Positions 23,793 through 32,787 of a DNA stretch of 64,000 nucleotides are shown here, piece by piece. Source of the stretch: Rhodanobacter sp. ANJX3 (lineage in GTDB: Bacteria > Pseudomonadota > Gammaproteobacteria > Xanthomonadales > Rhodanobacteraceae); the NCBI RefSeq assembly GCF_014200755.1, contig NZ_JACHCM010000002.1:682001-746000 (forward strand), given 5' to 3'. The notes under the pieces are model-generated. The model saw nothing but the letters and a program-made list of their open reading frames with translations. It was not told where the DNA came from and made no database searches. Made by a program: the position numbers and the translations under genes. Numbering within the stretch: the first letter of the stretch is position 1; every line of letters begins with the position of its first letter.

Positions 23793-24197
23793 TCAGCGCG
23801 AGTCCTTCATCCGGCGCAGATCGCGGCGCGCATGCTTGTCCGGACGCGACGGCGGGTGATCGAAGGCTGCGCCGCTGAGCCGTCGCTGCTCCTTCAGCTT
23901 CTCGCGCGCCAGTCGGCTGGCGTCGGTTTCGCGGTACAGCGCCTGCGCCGCACTCGCCGGGCCGCGCTTGTCGGAAAGCGCCAGCACGACGACCTCCATT
24001 CGCTCGTCGCCGCGGACCACCTTCAGGCGATCGCCCACGTGCAGCGCCTTGGCCGGCTTGCAACCGAGGTCGTCGACGTCGATCTTGCCTCCCTCGATCG
24101 CCTGCTTGGCCAGGCTGCGCGTCTTGAAGAAACGGGCGGCCCACAGCCAGATATCGACACGCACTTCGTCTACGGATTTGCTCTCTCGTTCGCTCAT
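23793..24197 (-). CDS. hslR: Heat-shock protein 15, S4-domain RNA-binding protein
   Basis: 134 residues. An N-terminal S4 domain reads VRVDIWLWAARFFKTRSLAKQAIEGGKIDV. A basic C-terminal tail ends with HARRDLRRM. Hsp15 binds 50S subunits that carry a stalled nascent chain and helps recycle them. It lies between the two receiver genes on the same strand and diverges from the L7/L12-like gene by 44 bp. Confidence 0.92.
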   Translation of the reverse strand: MSERESKSVDEVRVDIWLWAARFFKTRSLAKQAIEGGKIDVDDLGCKPAKALHVGDRLKVVRGDERMEVVVLALSDKRGPASAAQALYRETDASRLAREKLKEQRRLSGAAFDHPPSRPDKHARRDLRRMKDSR

Positions 24198-24241
24198 GCG
24201 GGATAGTCTCGCTCGATCGACGTCACAGATGGGAGAAAAGC

Positions 24242-24517
24242 ATGGAATGGCATATGTCGAACAGCATTGTCGGTGCGCTGCTCTTTGTCGGCGGCTACAC
24301 GCTCGGTCGCGTCAGCAAGACGCTCGACATCGCACGCGAGACGCGCGCCCGATGGACGCCGAACCCCAACATCGACGACGCCGATATCGAAGCGGCGATT
24401 CGCGCAAAAACCAAGATCGAAGCCATCAAGCTTTACCGACAGCGCACCGGCGCCGGCCTGAAGGAAGCCAAGCAGGCCGTCGAGGCGATCGCGCAGCGCA
24501 TCAACGTGCGTCTTTGA
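24242..24517 (+). CDS. Membrane-anchored protein with a ribosomal L7/L12 C-terminal-like domain
   Basis: 91 residues, ATG at 24242 with GGGAG six nt upstream. A single N-terminal hydrophobic segment (SIVGALLFVGGYTLG) is followed by a cytoplasmic part. The last ~45 residues (IEAAIRAKTKIEAIKLYRQRTGAGLKEAKQAVEAIA) match the fold signature of the L7/L12 C-terminal domain, in which GLKEAKxxV binds translation factors. It has no L7/L12 N-terminal dimer region. It is divergent from hslR, another ribosome-linked gene. The function is unknown. Confidence 0.8.
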   Translation: MEWHMSNSIVGALLFVGGYTLGRVSKTLDIARETRARWTPNPNIDDADIEAAIRAKTKIEAIKLYRQRTGAGLKEAKQAVEAIAQRINVRL

Positions 24518-24566
24518 AGCGTACGTGCATTCGCCACGTGTAAGCGACGAGCGCCGGCACGACGAC

Positions 24567-25127
24567 TCAACGATCCTGCGGATCGGGCATGGCGATATCC
24601 GGGATCGCATCCTGCACCGTCTGATCGACCGGCTCGTCGGTCACTGCCGCCTGTTCGCGCTCACGCACGGTCAGGCGTCCGCTGGAGGTCAACGCCTGGA
24701 TGCGCGCAAACACTTCGCCGCGGCCGAACGGTTTTTTCATGAAATCATCGGCGCCGAAGCGCTGCACGTAGAACTGCTCGGTCGCCTGCAGGTTGCCGCT
24801 GATCATCACGATCGGAATGTCATGAGTCAGCGGCTCACGGCGCAGTGCGCGCAACACGGCAAAGCCGTTCATACCCGGCATCACGATATCGAGAAAAATC
24901 AGGTCCGGCAGTTCGCTCCCGGCCAGCGCGATCGCTTCTTCGCCGGTGCCGGCCTTGATCACCACATGCCCGTCCTGGCTGAGCAGCTTGCCGAGCACGG
25001 CACAGATTGTCGGCGAATCGTCGACTACCAGCACATGCAAACCTTTGGGCACACCGCTGCGCGGCGCAGCCCTGCGCTCCGACTGACCGCTACCAAAGAT
25101 CCGCTTGATCCGCTCGAACGTGGCCAT
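24567..25127 (-). CDS. Single-domain response regulator (receiver), paralogue 2
   Basis: 186 residues from the ATG at 25125-25127 (MATFERIKRIFG), with GGAG nine nt upstream. The receiver is VLVVDDSPTICAVLGKLL, LIFLDIVMPGMNGF, MISGN and DDFMKKPFGR. It closely resembles the product of 23095-23685, and both carry the same receiver block ATEQFYxQRFGADDFMKKPFGR. Its tail ends VQDAIPDIAMPD, almost the same as the paralogue. No output domain is present, so it probably acts through protein contacts. A tandem duplication separated by hslR and the L7/L12-like gene is the simplest history. Confidence 0.9.
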   Translation of the reverse strand: MATFERIKRIFGSGQSERRAAPRSGVPKGLHVLVVDDSPTICAVLGKLLSQDGHVVIKAGTGEEAIALAGSELPDLIFLDIVMPGMNGFAVLRALRREPLTHDIPIVMISGNLQATEQFYVQRFGADDFMKKPFGRGEVFARIQALTSSGRLTVREREQAAVTDEPVDQTVQDAIPDIAMPDPQDR

Positions 25128-25194
25128 GCAACGACACTCCCCTGAGTATGGTCTCAGTCTCGGCGCACCGGCACCCGCACGCAAGCGTCGCTGG

Positions 25195-26094
25195 CTAGCC
25201 CAGCAGCCAGTTACCCAGCGGTATGCTGGCCAGAGACAGCACGATGCCGCTACTGAGAACGGTGTTGGCCAGCGCCGGATCCAGATCGTATTCGTCGGCC
25301 AGCATCGCTGCCGAGATCATCGGCGCCATCGCCGCCTGCAGCACGCCGACCGTCAGCACCAGACCATGCACGCCGGCCAGTTTGCCCACGGCAAGACAAA
25401 CCAGTGGCGCCAGCAGCAGTTTCCAGCCCAGGCCTGCAGTCACCGCAGCCATCTCGCGTTCGCCGGGGCGAAACCTAAACTGCAGGCCGACCGAGAACAA
25501 CGCCAGCGGCGTCAGCGTGGCGCCCAGCGGAATCAAAACGCCGTCGATCACGGACGGCCAGCCGCCCAGTCGGCCGACCACGATGCCGATGACCAGGGAC
25601 ACGAAGGCGGGAAACGTCAAAATGCGCCGCAAGATCATCGCCGGCTGCGGCGTGCGCCCGGCGTAGATCGACGCCACCACCACGCCCGCCGACGCCAACA
25701 GCGGAAAGCAACCCAACTGATCGGCCACCACGGCCAGGGTCAAACCGTCCTTGCCATGCAACGCCTGGATCAGCGGATAGCCCATGAACGAGGTATTGCC
25801 CAGGCCGCATACCAGGATCAGCGCGCCGATGCGGCCGCGCGACCAGCCCAGCCGCGGACCCAGCAGGCCGAATATCAGCCACGCACCGAAGAAGGTGATC
25901 CACATCGCCGCCACCGGAAACCACAGCGGCGGGTCGAAGCTGACCTTGGGGATCAGCTCCAGCACCAGCGCCGGCAGCGCCACATTGATCACCCACCAGT
26001 TGATGCCCGGCACGATGCCGGCCGGCGGCCGGGCAAGGCGCGCTACCAGCGCGCCGAGCACAAGACAGGCAAACAACAGCAGCAAGGCACTCAT
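25195..26094 (-). CDS. AEC family transporter (auxin efflux carrier-like permease)
   Basis: 299 residues from the ATG at 26092-26094. Ten hydrophobic segments are arranged as two groups of five. Conserved features include NWWVINVALPALVL, CGLGNTSFMGYPL and the C-terminal QAAMAPMISAAMLADEYDLDPALANTVLSSGIVLSL. These are typical of the AEC (TC 2.A.69) permeases that move organic acids or amino-acid-like solutes. The substrate is not evident from sequence or context. Confidence 0.88.
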   Translation of the reverse strand: MSALLLLFACLVLGALVARLARPPAGIVPGINWWVINVALPALVLELIPKVSFDPPLWFPVAAMWITFFGAWLIFGLLGPRLGWSRGRIGALILVCGLGNTSFMGYPLIQALHGKDGLTLAVVADQLGCFPLLASAGVVVASIYAGRTPQPAMILRRILTFPAFVSLVIGIVVGRLGGWPSVIDGVLIPLGATLTPLALFSVGLQFRFRPGEREMAAVTAGLGWKLLLAPLVCLAVGKLAGVHGLVLTVGVLQAAMAPMISAAMLADEYDLDPALANTVLSSGIVLSLASIPLGNWLLG

Positions 26095-26211
26095 CGAATC
26101 TCGCGTAGCGATGACAGCAGCCGCTATTAGACGCGATGCTGCGCCGGCCTGAAAGCGCCGATGGCGGCATTCGGAGATAATCGCCGCCTCCTTCGACTCG
26201 CGCGCCCACCC

Positions 26212-27348
26212 ATGTCGGACATCACCCATCGCGTGCACGGCCTGGCCGATGACGTCGTTTCACCCGACTGGCCGGCGCTGCATGCCGACGAAGTGGCGCT
26301 GTTGTTGCACCGCTATCCCGCACTCGGCAAACCGCTGAGCATCCGCTGGCATAGCCCGCGACCGCTGTCGGCTGCCGTGCTGATCGACACCGATGCCGGC
26401 GCCGCCTTCGTCAAACGGCATCATCGCCTGGTGCGTTCCGTGGCAACGCTCGGCGAAGAGCACCGCTTTATCGCACATCTGCGCGCCGCAAGCATGCCCA
26501 TACCCGAAGTGATCGAGGATATGGACGGCCAGACGGCCATCGCGATCGGCGACTGGGTCTATGAAATCCACGCCGTCGCCGATGGTATCGACCTTTACCG
26601 CGACGCCATATCCTGGTCGCCCATCGTGGAAAGCGGACATGCGCGGGCGGCCGGCCGCATGCTGGCAACGCTGCACGAGGCAGCCGCCGGGTACCTCGCC
26701 GATCAGCGCAGCACGCATATACTGGTGGCGCGCAGCGAGCTGCTCGCGGCGGACGATCCGGCCGCCGCACTTGCTCTGCAGCTAGCCGATAGGCCGGGTC
26801 TGGCCGACTACCTGCGACAGCGCGATTGGCCGACCGATCTTCAGCGCATGCTGGCGCCCTGGCACACCACACTGTCGCCGCGTGTGGCCCAGCAGCCTGT
26901 GCTGTGGACGCATAACGACTGGCACGTATCGAATCTCTGTTGGAGCGACGATGGCCCTAACGCTCGCGTCGCCTCGGTACTGGATTTCGGACTGTCCTCG
27001 CGCACGTTTGCGCTGTTCGATCTGGCTACCGCGATCGAACGCAATGCGATCGCCTGGCTGGCGCTGGAACAAGGACATGGCGCCGTACACGCCGATATCG
27101 CCAGCGCGCTGATCGACGGCTATCGCGAAGCACGCGCACTGAGCGCCGACGACATCCATCTGCTGGCCGACCTGCTGCCGCTGGTGCACGTCGATTTTGC
27201 GCTATCGGAGGTGGAATATTTCCACGCCGTCACCGGCTCGCGCGCCAATGCCGACGTCGCCTACGACACCTTTCTGCTCGGCCATGCCGCGTGGTTTGCC
27301 ACGCCGCCCGGGCGGACCCTGTTGCAGGCGATTCGCGCACAGGCCTGA
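26212..27348 (+). CDS. APH/choline-kinase-like phosphotransferase
   Basis: 378 residues from the ATG at 26212. It is an aminoglycoside-phosphotransferase-fold kinase. AAFVKRHHR holds the ATP-binding Lys, WTHNDWHVSNLCW is the Brenner motif with the catalytic Asp, and VLDFGLSS supplies the magnesium Asp. The substrate is a small alcohol, such as homoserine, choline or thiamin. It directly precedes the TPP riboswitch-controlled thiamin uptake genes, so a thiamin-kinase role is possible, but it lies upstream of the riboswitch. Antibiotic resistance is not suggested. Confidence 0.82.
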   Translation: MSDITHRVHGLADDVVSPDWPALHADEVALLLHRYPALGKPLSIRWHSPRPLSAAVLIDTDAGAAFVKRHHRLVRSVATLGEEHRFIAHLRAASMPIPEVIEDMDGQTAIAIGDWVYEIHAVADGIDLYRDAISWSPIVESGHARAAGRMLATLHEAAAGYLADQRSTHILVARSELLAADDPAAALALQLADRPGLADYLRQRDWPTDLQRMLAPWHTTLSPRVAQQPVLWTHNDWHVSNLCWSDDGPNARVASVLDFGLSSRTFALFDLATAIERNAIAWLALEQGHGAVHADIASALIDGYREARALSADDIHLLADLLPLVHVDFALSEVEYFHAVTGSRANADVAYDTFLLGHAAWFATPPGRTLLQAIRAQA

Positions 27349-27386
27349 CGCATAGCCCGCGTTTCGTGATTCAATAGCGGTCTTGA

Positions 27387-27464
27387 AGCGGGGGTGCCCG
27401 GCGTTTGCCGGGCTGAGAGAGTCCCTTGGAACCTGACCCGGTTAGTACCGGCGTAGGGAGCTTG
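27387..27464 (+). promoter_or_regulatory. TPP riboswitch (THI element)
   Basis: The thi-box core is unmistakable: GGGGTGCCCGGC...GCCGGGCTGAGAGAG around 27391-27421, then CCTTGGAACCTGA at ~27424-27436, CCGG-loop-CCGG, and GTAGGGAGC at 27453-27461. The P3 variable stem is CCCGGCgtttGCCGGG. It lies 73 bp upstream of the TonB-receptor start and should lower expression when thiamin pyrophosphate is plentiful. Whether it blocks transcription or translation is not clear; no T-run terminator was seen. Confidence 0.96.
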
Positions 27465-27536
27465 CTGAGTCGTTCGCGTCCAATCGGGCGCGCGGCTTGC
27501 CGTCGCTTCGTGTGTCCCACCACGAGACGATGACCC

Positions 27537-29735
27537 ATGCCGCTTATCCGCCATCCGCTTCCGCTCGCCCTGCTGTCTGCCTGGGCGTTCACCGCTGCGT
27601 TCGCCGTACGGGCCGACGACGCCACCACACCCAACGCAGCGCAGGCTACTGCGCTGGCTACGGTCAAGGTCAAAGGCAAAACCGACAAGGGCTATCGCGC
27701 CGAGAGTTCGCAGGTCGACACGTTCGGCAGCTTCGGCAACGCACCGCTGCACGACACGCCGGCCGCCGTCACGGTCATCACGCGCGACCAGCTGGACGAC
27801 CGCCAGCCGCGCACACTGAGTGAAATCGCCCACTCCGATGCCGCCCTGGGCGACAACTATGCGCCGGTGGGCTATTACCAGGACATCTCCATCCGCGGCT
27901 TTCCGCTCGACCTGGCGACCGGCTTTCGCCTCAACGACATGACCATCACCGCCGAGCAGCTGACCCCGCTGGAAGACAAGCAGCAGGTAGAAATTCTCAA
28001 GGGTTTGGCCGGTCTGGAAGCCGGCGTGGTCGCACCCGGCGGCCTGGTCAATTACGTCAGCAAGCGCCCGGCAGACGTCCAGACAATCACTGTCGGCACC
28101 GACTCACACGGCTCGCAGTACACCGCGCTCGACGTGGGCAAGTGGCTGACACCGAATTTCGGCGTGCGTGTCAACGCGGCGCACGAGGACATCCACTCCT
28201 ACGTCGACCATACGAACGGCCGGCGCAGCTTTATCTCGCTCGCGGCGGACTGGAAGATCAGCGACAACGCCACCGTACAGCTGGATACCGACTACCAGAC
28301 CAGCGGCCAACGCTCGGTTTCCGGCTACCAGTTGCTCGGCGGCACCACGCTGCCGCCGCATCCCAGCAGCACGCAGTTGCTGGGTTACGAGCCGTGGCAG
28401 CAGCCGGTCGGCATACACGCCAGCAATACCACGCTGCGCTTCAACTACCGCCTCAGCGACAGCTGGAGCCTTCAGCTTTCCGGCAGCCACAGCCACAGCG
28501 TGATCGACGACAACGTGGCGTATGCGTACGGCTGTTTCTATGCCGCCGCGTGCGCCAGCGGCGCCACGCCCGGCTATTTCTTCGCGCCCAACGGCGACTA
28601 CGACATCTACGATTACCGCAGCCCCGACGACACGCGCGAAAACGACGAAGCGCGCGCCGTGCTCAAGGGCAGTTTCGATATCGGCAGCGTCAGCAACGAG
28701 GTCAGCCTGGGCACCAGCGCCTTCCGTCGCACGCTTGATCAGCGCCCGTATGTTTACGACTACGTCGGCACGGCGAATATCAGCGAGTTCAATCCGCCCT
28801 ACTACGCGCCGTCGCCGAATGAGCCAGGCCTCTCAGCGCGCACGCTGACCAGCTGGCAGCATGCCGTGTTCGGACTGGATCGTATTCACTTTGGCGAGCA
28901 TTGGCAGGTGCTCTTAGGCGGCCGTTTCGTGCATCTGGAAGAGCGTGCCTATGATCCGTACGGCGTGCTTCAGCGCGACACGCGCCTGAGCAAGGTGCTG
29001 CCGCAGGCCGCCGTGATGTGGCAGCCGACGGCGCCGCTGACGCTCTACGTGAGCTATAGCGAAAACCTTTCGCTCGGTGCGCAGGCGCCGTACTGGACCT
29101 CCAACGGCAACGACGTGCTGCCGCCACTGATGTCACGGCAGGTCGAAGCCGGCGCGAAGTATGCGTGGAGCGATGCGCTGGACCTCACTGCCGCGCTGTA
29201 TCGCATCAGCCAGCCGTATCAATTCGCGCAGCCTAGTAATACTGCAGCCGGCTTCACCTTCGTACAGGAAGGCATCGAGAAACACACCGGCCTGGAGCTC
29301 AACGCCGACGGCCGCCTTACCGACAATCTGCGCCTCACTGCCAGCCTCAATTTCATTCAGGCGCAAGCGTACGACACCGGCACGCCCGCGTACGAAGGCC
29401 ATCAGGTCGTCAACGTGCCGCGCGTTCGTTCGGCCGTCTATCTGGACTATCGCCTGCCGTTTGCCGACAACCTCAGCCTGCTCGGCGGCTGGCGCTATGC
29501 CAGCGCCAATCCGGCCACACCCAACGGCCTGGTCAGCGTACCGGCGTACAACGTCTTCGACGCCGGCATGCGCTACACCACCACCCTGGGAGGCCACGCG
29601 CTGATCTGGCGATTGAATATCGACAACCTGTTCAACCATTTCTACTGGCGCGATACCGGCACCTCCGGCGGCGACAGCTTCCTTTTTCCGGGCGCGCCGC
29701 GGCTGGCGCGACTTTCTGCAACGCTGGCGTTTTGA
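27537..29735 (+). CDS. TonB-dependent outer-membrane receptor, probable thiamin importer
   Basis: 732 residues. An N-terminal signal peptide is followed by a TonB-box-like TVKVKG and a plug domain with DTPAAVTVITRDQL, ISIRGFPLD and GGLVNYVSKRP. A 22-strand-type barrel ends in Phe (ATLAF), as expected for outer-membrane insertion. By similarity it belongs to the siderophore-receptor-like group. The TPP riboswitch upstream and the PnuT-like permease 10 bp downstream point to thiamin or a thiamin derivative as ligand. That role is inferred from context. Confidence 0.9.
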   Translation: MPLIRHPLPLALLSAWAFTAAFAVRADDATTPNAAQATALATVKVKGKTDKGYRAESSQVDTFGSFGNAPLHDTPAAVTVITRDQLDDRQPRTLSEIAHSDAALGDNYAPVGYYQDISIRGFPLDLATGFRLNDMTITAEQLTPLEDKQQVEILKGLAGLEAGVVAPGGLVNYVSKRPADVQTITVGTDSHGSQYTALDVGKWLTPNFGVRVNAAHEDIHSYVDHTNGRRSFISLAADWKISDNATVQLDTDYQTSGQRSVSGYQLLGGTTLPPHPSSTQLLGYEPWQQPVGIHASNTTLRFNYRLSDSWSLQLSGSHSHSVIDDNVAYAYGCFYAAACASGATPGYFFAPNGDYDIYDYRSPDDTRENDEARAVLKGSFDIGSVSNEVSLGTSAFRRTLDQRPYVYDYVGTANISEFNPPYYAPSPNEPGLSARTLTSWQHAVFGLDRIHFGEHWQVLLGGRFVHLEERAYDPYGVLQRDTRLSKVLPQAAVMWQPTAPLTLYVSYSENLSLGAQAPYWTSNGNDVLPPLMSRQVEAGAKYAWSDALDLTAALYRISQPYQFAQPSNTAAGFTFVQEGIEKHTGLELNADGRLTDNLRLTASLNFIQAQAYDTGTPAYEGHQVVNVPRVRSAVYLDYRLPFADNLSLLGGWRYASANPATPNGLVSVPAYNVFDAGMRYTTTLGGHALIWRLNIDNLFNHFYWRDTGTSGGDSFLFPGAPRLARLSATLAF

Positions 29736-29745
29736 GGCCGATGCA

Positions 29746-30339
29746 ATGGAAATGACCTGGATCGAACTGATCGGTGCCCTGCTCAGCGCGTGGGCGGTCT
29801 GGCTTACCGCCCAACGCCGGCCGTGGTGCTGGCCGATCGGTCTGCTTTCGGTAGCGGTCTACGTGGGTATCTTCGCCGAGGCGAAGCTCTATTCCGACGC
29901 CCTGCTGCAGATCGCCTTCGCCGTGCTCATCGTCTACGGCTGGCTGCGCTGGCTGCGCCATCTCGACGACGACGGGCGCGTGCAGGTGGCCCCACTGGCG
30001 ACGAAAGACGCGCTGGCACATATCGCGATTGGCATCGTAGGTTCGCTGACACTCGGGTTCGTGATGCATCGCTGGACCGACGCGGCGCTACCCTGGCTCG
30101 ATGCGGCGCTGACCGCTTTCAGCCTGGTCGCGCAGTGGTGGCAGGCGCGTCGTCATATCGCCGCCTGGTGGCTGTGGATCGTGGTGGACGCGATCTACGT
30201 GGGCGAATACGTCTACAAGCATCTGGTGATCACGTCGGTCCTGTATGCCGGCTTCATCGTACTGGCATTCATTGGCGTGCGCAGCTGGAAAAAGGCCGGT
30301 CAAGGCAACGGGGCGGACAAAAAACCTGCCGTCGCCTGA
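29746..30339 (+). CDS. pnuT: PnuC/PnuT family permease, probable thiamin transporter
   Basis: 197 residues with seven hydrophobic segments. PnuC-family signatures are RPWCWPIGLLSVAVY, LYSDALLQIAFAV..YGWLRW and QWWQARRHIAAWWLWIVVDAIYVGEY. These facilitators move vitamins down a gradient and rely on trapping by phosphorylation. The gene starts 10 bp after the TonB receptor under a TPP riboswitch, which makes thiamin (PnuT) more likely than nicotinamide riboside (PnuC). Confidence 0.9.
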   Translation: MEMTWIELIGALLSAWAVWLTAQRRPWCWPIGLLSVAVYVGIFAEAKLYSDALLQIAFAVLIVYGWLRWLRHLDDDGRVQVAPLATKDALAHIAIGIVGSLTLGFVMHRWTDAALPWLDAALTAFSLVAQWWQARRHIAAWWLWIVVDAIYVGEYVYKHLVITSVLYAGFIVLAFIGVRSWKKAGQGNGADKKPAVA

Positions 30340-30500
30340 GGTCGAGGCGCCCATCCAACGACGACGGTGTATCGCTCGTCGCCCATTCACCGCGGCCGCC
30401 TATCCTCCACGCCGCTCGTGTACGAGTAAGCTGAAGTCACGCTAGGATGACGTCCGCGCATACACTTAGCCGGCACAGCAAGCAGGTGGAGTAAGCAGCA

Positions 30501-31169
30501 ATGTCGATGAGCCTGAGTTCCGTCAATGTCTCGCGACCAATGGAAGTACCGCACGGCGACACCTCGGTGATGACCGGCATTTTCAAGCGGGCTGTAGTCG
30601 GTGCGGTCGCGGTGCGCCGACTCAATCTCGATGGCGACGGCCAGGCGGATCTCGTCAATCACGGCGGGGAGAGCAAGGCGGTCTACGCGTACTCGCTGGA
30701 TCACTACGACTACTGGCGCGAGGCACTGGGTCGCGATGACATGCCTTACGGACAATTCAGTGAAAACCTCACCGTGGCCGGACTCGACGAAGCGCGGCTC
30801 TGCATAGGCGATCAGCTGCAAATCGGCGATGCGCTGTTCACCATCAGCCAGCCGCGAGTACCGTGCTTCAAGCTCGGCATTCGCTTTGCCGACAAACGCG
30901 TACCGAAGATGTTTGCGCTATCCCTGCGCACCGGCTTTTATCTGCGCGTGTTGAAGGAAGGCACCCTAAAAGCCGGCGACACGGTGGATGTCGTTGCCAA
31001 AGGTGTGGGAGGCTTGTCGATCCGATCGCTGTTCGATGCCTACCTGAAGCCCAACGATCGCGAAGCGCTGCGTCTTCTGGCACGTGCGATCGAAATACCG
31101 GAACTGTCGCCGGAATGGCGCGGGCATATCGGCGAGAGGCTTGCACGACGACCCGATCTGGGCCGTTAA
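30501..31169 (+). CDS. MOSC domain protein (YiiM-like)
   Basis: 222 residues, ATG at 30501 with GGAG nine nt upstream. The MOSC domain covers most of the chain, with DLVNHGGESKAVYAY, PYGQFSENLTVAGL, and the conserved Cys in QPRVPCFKLGIRF that would hold a molybdenum cofactor. A C-terminal helical 3-alpha region ends the protein. YiiM in E. coli reduces N-hydroxylated bases and gives resistance to 6-N-hydroxylaminopurine. A similar detoxifying oxidoreductase role is likely here. Confidence 0.88.
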   Translation: MSMSLSSVNVSRPMEVPHGDTSVMTGIFKRAVVGAVAVRRLNLDGDGQADLVNHGGESKAVYAYSLDHYDYWREALGRDDMPYGQFSENLTVAGLDEARLCIGDQLQIGDALFTISQPRVPCFKLGIRFADKRVPKMFALSLRTGFYLRVLKEGTLKAGDTVDVVAKGVGGLSIRSLFDAYLKPNDREALRLLARAIEIPELSPEWRGHIGERLARRPDLGR

Positions 31170-31224
31170 TCGCTGGTCATTCATCTCCAATGACCCGATC
31201 ATCTTCAACTACAGACGAACGACG

Positions 31225-31252
31225 ATGACAAGCATCGGTCGATGCTTGTCAT
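31225..31252. terminator. Stem-loop between convergent MOSC and sulP genes
   Basis: A perfect 13-bp inverted repeat (31225-31237 with 31240-31252, ATGACAAGCATCG and its complement) around 2 bases. It lies in the 100-bp gap between two convergent genes, where a bidirectional terminator is expected. The T-run is poor, so its strength is uncertain. Confidence 0.55.
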
Positions 31253-31269
31253 TGCAGCCATCCCCTCGA

Positions 31270-32778
31270 TTACGCCGCCGCGCGCTGACCTTCCACGCGT
31301 GAGTGCAGCGCCTTCCAATCGACCACCAGCTCGCAGCCGCGCGCAGACGCATTGCGCGACCACTCACGTAGTACCTCCAGGCAGGCCTGGTCGACGTGCG
31401 ACAAACGATCGAGCACCAAGGTCAACCGCGTGTTGTTCGGCACCCGCTCCAGCGTGCGCGCCATGCTCGGCACCTTGAGGAACGTGGCCGAACCTTCCAG
31501 GTGCAGCGACGCCTCACCGGGCGTGGCGTCGTTGTGCAGGCCGATCTTCAGCCGTGACGACAGCAGCGCGAGACGAAACAGTGACAGGCCGAAGCCGATG
31601 ATGACGCCGGCCAGCAGATCGGTCGCGACAATCGCAATCGTGGTCGCCAAATAGATCGCCGCCGTTCCCTTGCCGTAAACCGCAAGATCTCTGATCTGCC
31701 CCAGGTTGACCATCTTCACGCCGGTGTAGACCAAGATGCCGGCCAGGCACGAGACCGGCGTCATGCGAAGCAGCCACGGCAGCAGGAGCGCGAACACCAT
31801 GAGCCACGCACCGTGCATGATCGTCGCCCCGCGCGTCGCCGAGCCGGACTGCACGTTGGCCGAACTGCGCACGATCACGCCGGTCATCGGCAGCGCGCCG
31901 AGAAAGCCGCACAGCATATTGCCGACGCCCTGCGCGGTAAGCTCGCGGTCGTACTGCGTGCGTGGACCGTCATGCATGCGATCCACCGCGGCGGCCGATA
32001 GCAGCGTTTCCGCACTGGCGATAAACGCGAACGTCACCGCCGCGATCAGCAGGGTTGGATCGAACACTTCGGCCAGTCCGCTCCAGGTCGGCATAGTGAT
32101 CGCCGAAAACAGGTTCGACGGCACATCAACCTTCTTCACGCCGATGCTCGCGAGCTGCACCACGCCAGTGACGGCGACGACCGCCAGCAGCGCGCCAGGC
32201 ACAAACTTCAGCCTGGCCGGCCGCAGCTTTTCCCACGCCAGCATGATGGCGATGGTCGCCAAACCTACCGCCAGCGCGGCCTTGCCGGTACCGCCGTCGA
32301 ACGCCGTCATCAGCGCACCCGGCAACGCGGCGAAGTTTTGCAGGCCCTTCGCCGCCGGGCTGGCATCGAGCATCACGTGCGCCTGCGACGCGACGATGAG
32401 TATGCCGATGCCCGACAGCATGCCGGCCACCACCGCGGGCGAGGTCATGCGAAACCAGATGCCGACGCGGCATAGTCCTGCCGCCACCTGGATCAATCCC
32501 GCCAGCAAAATCACCGGGCCCAACGCCGCCGCGCCGTGCGTGCGCACCAGCTCGAACACCAGCACGGCGAGGCCCGCCGCAGGACCGCTGACCTGCAGCG
32601 GCGAACCGGAGATGAAGCCGACCATCAGGCCGCCGACGATGCCGGTGATCAGGCCGGCGGCCGGCGGCATGCCCGACGCAATGGCGATCCCCATGCACAG
32701 CGGCAGCGCCACCAGAAACACTACGACCGATCCCAGCAGGTCGCGGCTGAACAGGCATTGGGAGAAATAGTTTTTCAT
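31270..32778 (-). CDS. SulP family anion transporter, probable bicarbonate importer
   Basis: 502 residues, ATG with GAGGT upstream. Ten or more membrane segments carry SulP signatures such as ALPLCMGIAIASG, SGSPLQVSGPAAGLAVLV and FIASAETLLSAAAVDRM. A short C-terminal STAS-like region (residues ~420-500) contains LTLVLDRLSHVDQACLEVL. It starts 9 bp after a beta-carbonic anhydrase gene on the same strand, so co-transcription is near certain. Bicarbonate or CO2 supply is more likely than sulfate uptake, as in other SulP-carbonic anhydrase pairs. Confidence 0.92.
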   Translation of the reverse strand: MKNYFSQCLFSRDLLGSVVVFLVALPLCMGIAIASGMPPAAGLITGIVGGLMVGFISGSPLQVSGPAAGLAVLVFELVRTHGAAALGPVILLAGLIQVAAGLCRVGIWFRMTSPAVVAGMLSGIGILIVASQAHVMLDASPAAKGLQNFAALPGALMTAFDGGTGKAALAVGLATIAIMLAWEKLRPARLKFVPGALLAVVAVTGVVQLASIGVKKVDVPSNLFSAITMPTWSGLAEVFDPTLLIAAVTFAFIASAETLLSAAAVDRMHDGPRTQYDRELTAQGVGNMLCGFLGALPMTGVIVRSSANVQSGSATRGATIMHGAWLMVFALLLPWLLRMTPVSCLAGILVYTGVKMVNLGQIRDLAVYGKGTAAIYLATTIAIVATDLLAGVIIGFGLSLFRLALLSSRLKIGLHNDATPGEASLHLEGSATFLKVPSMARTLERVPNNTRLTLVLDRLSHVDQACLEVLREWSRNASARGCELVVDWKALHSRVEGQRAAA

Positions 32779-32787
32779 CGGAGCACC

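Noticed and set aside
26212..27348. Aminoglycoside resistance gene
   Set aside because: The fold is shared with many metabolic kinases, and the context (thiamin uptake) gives no sign of resistance.
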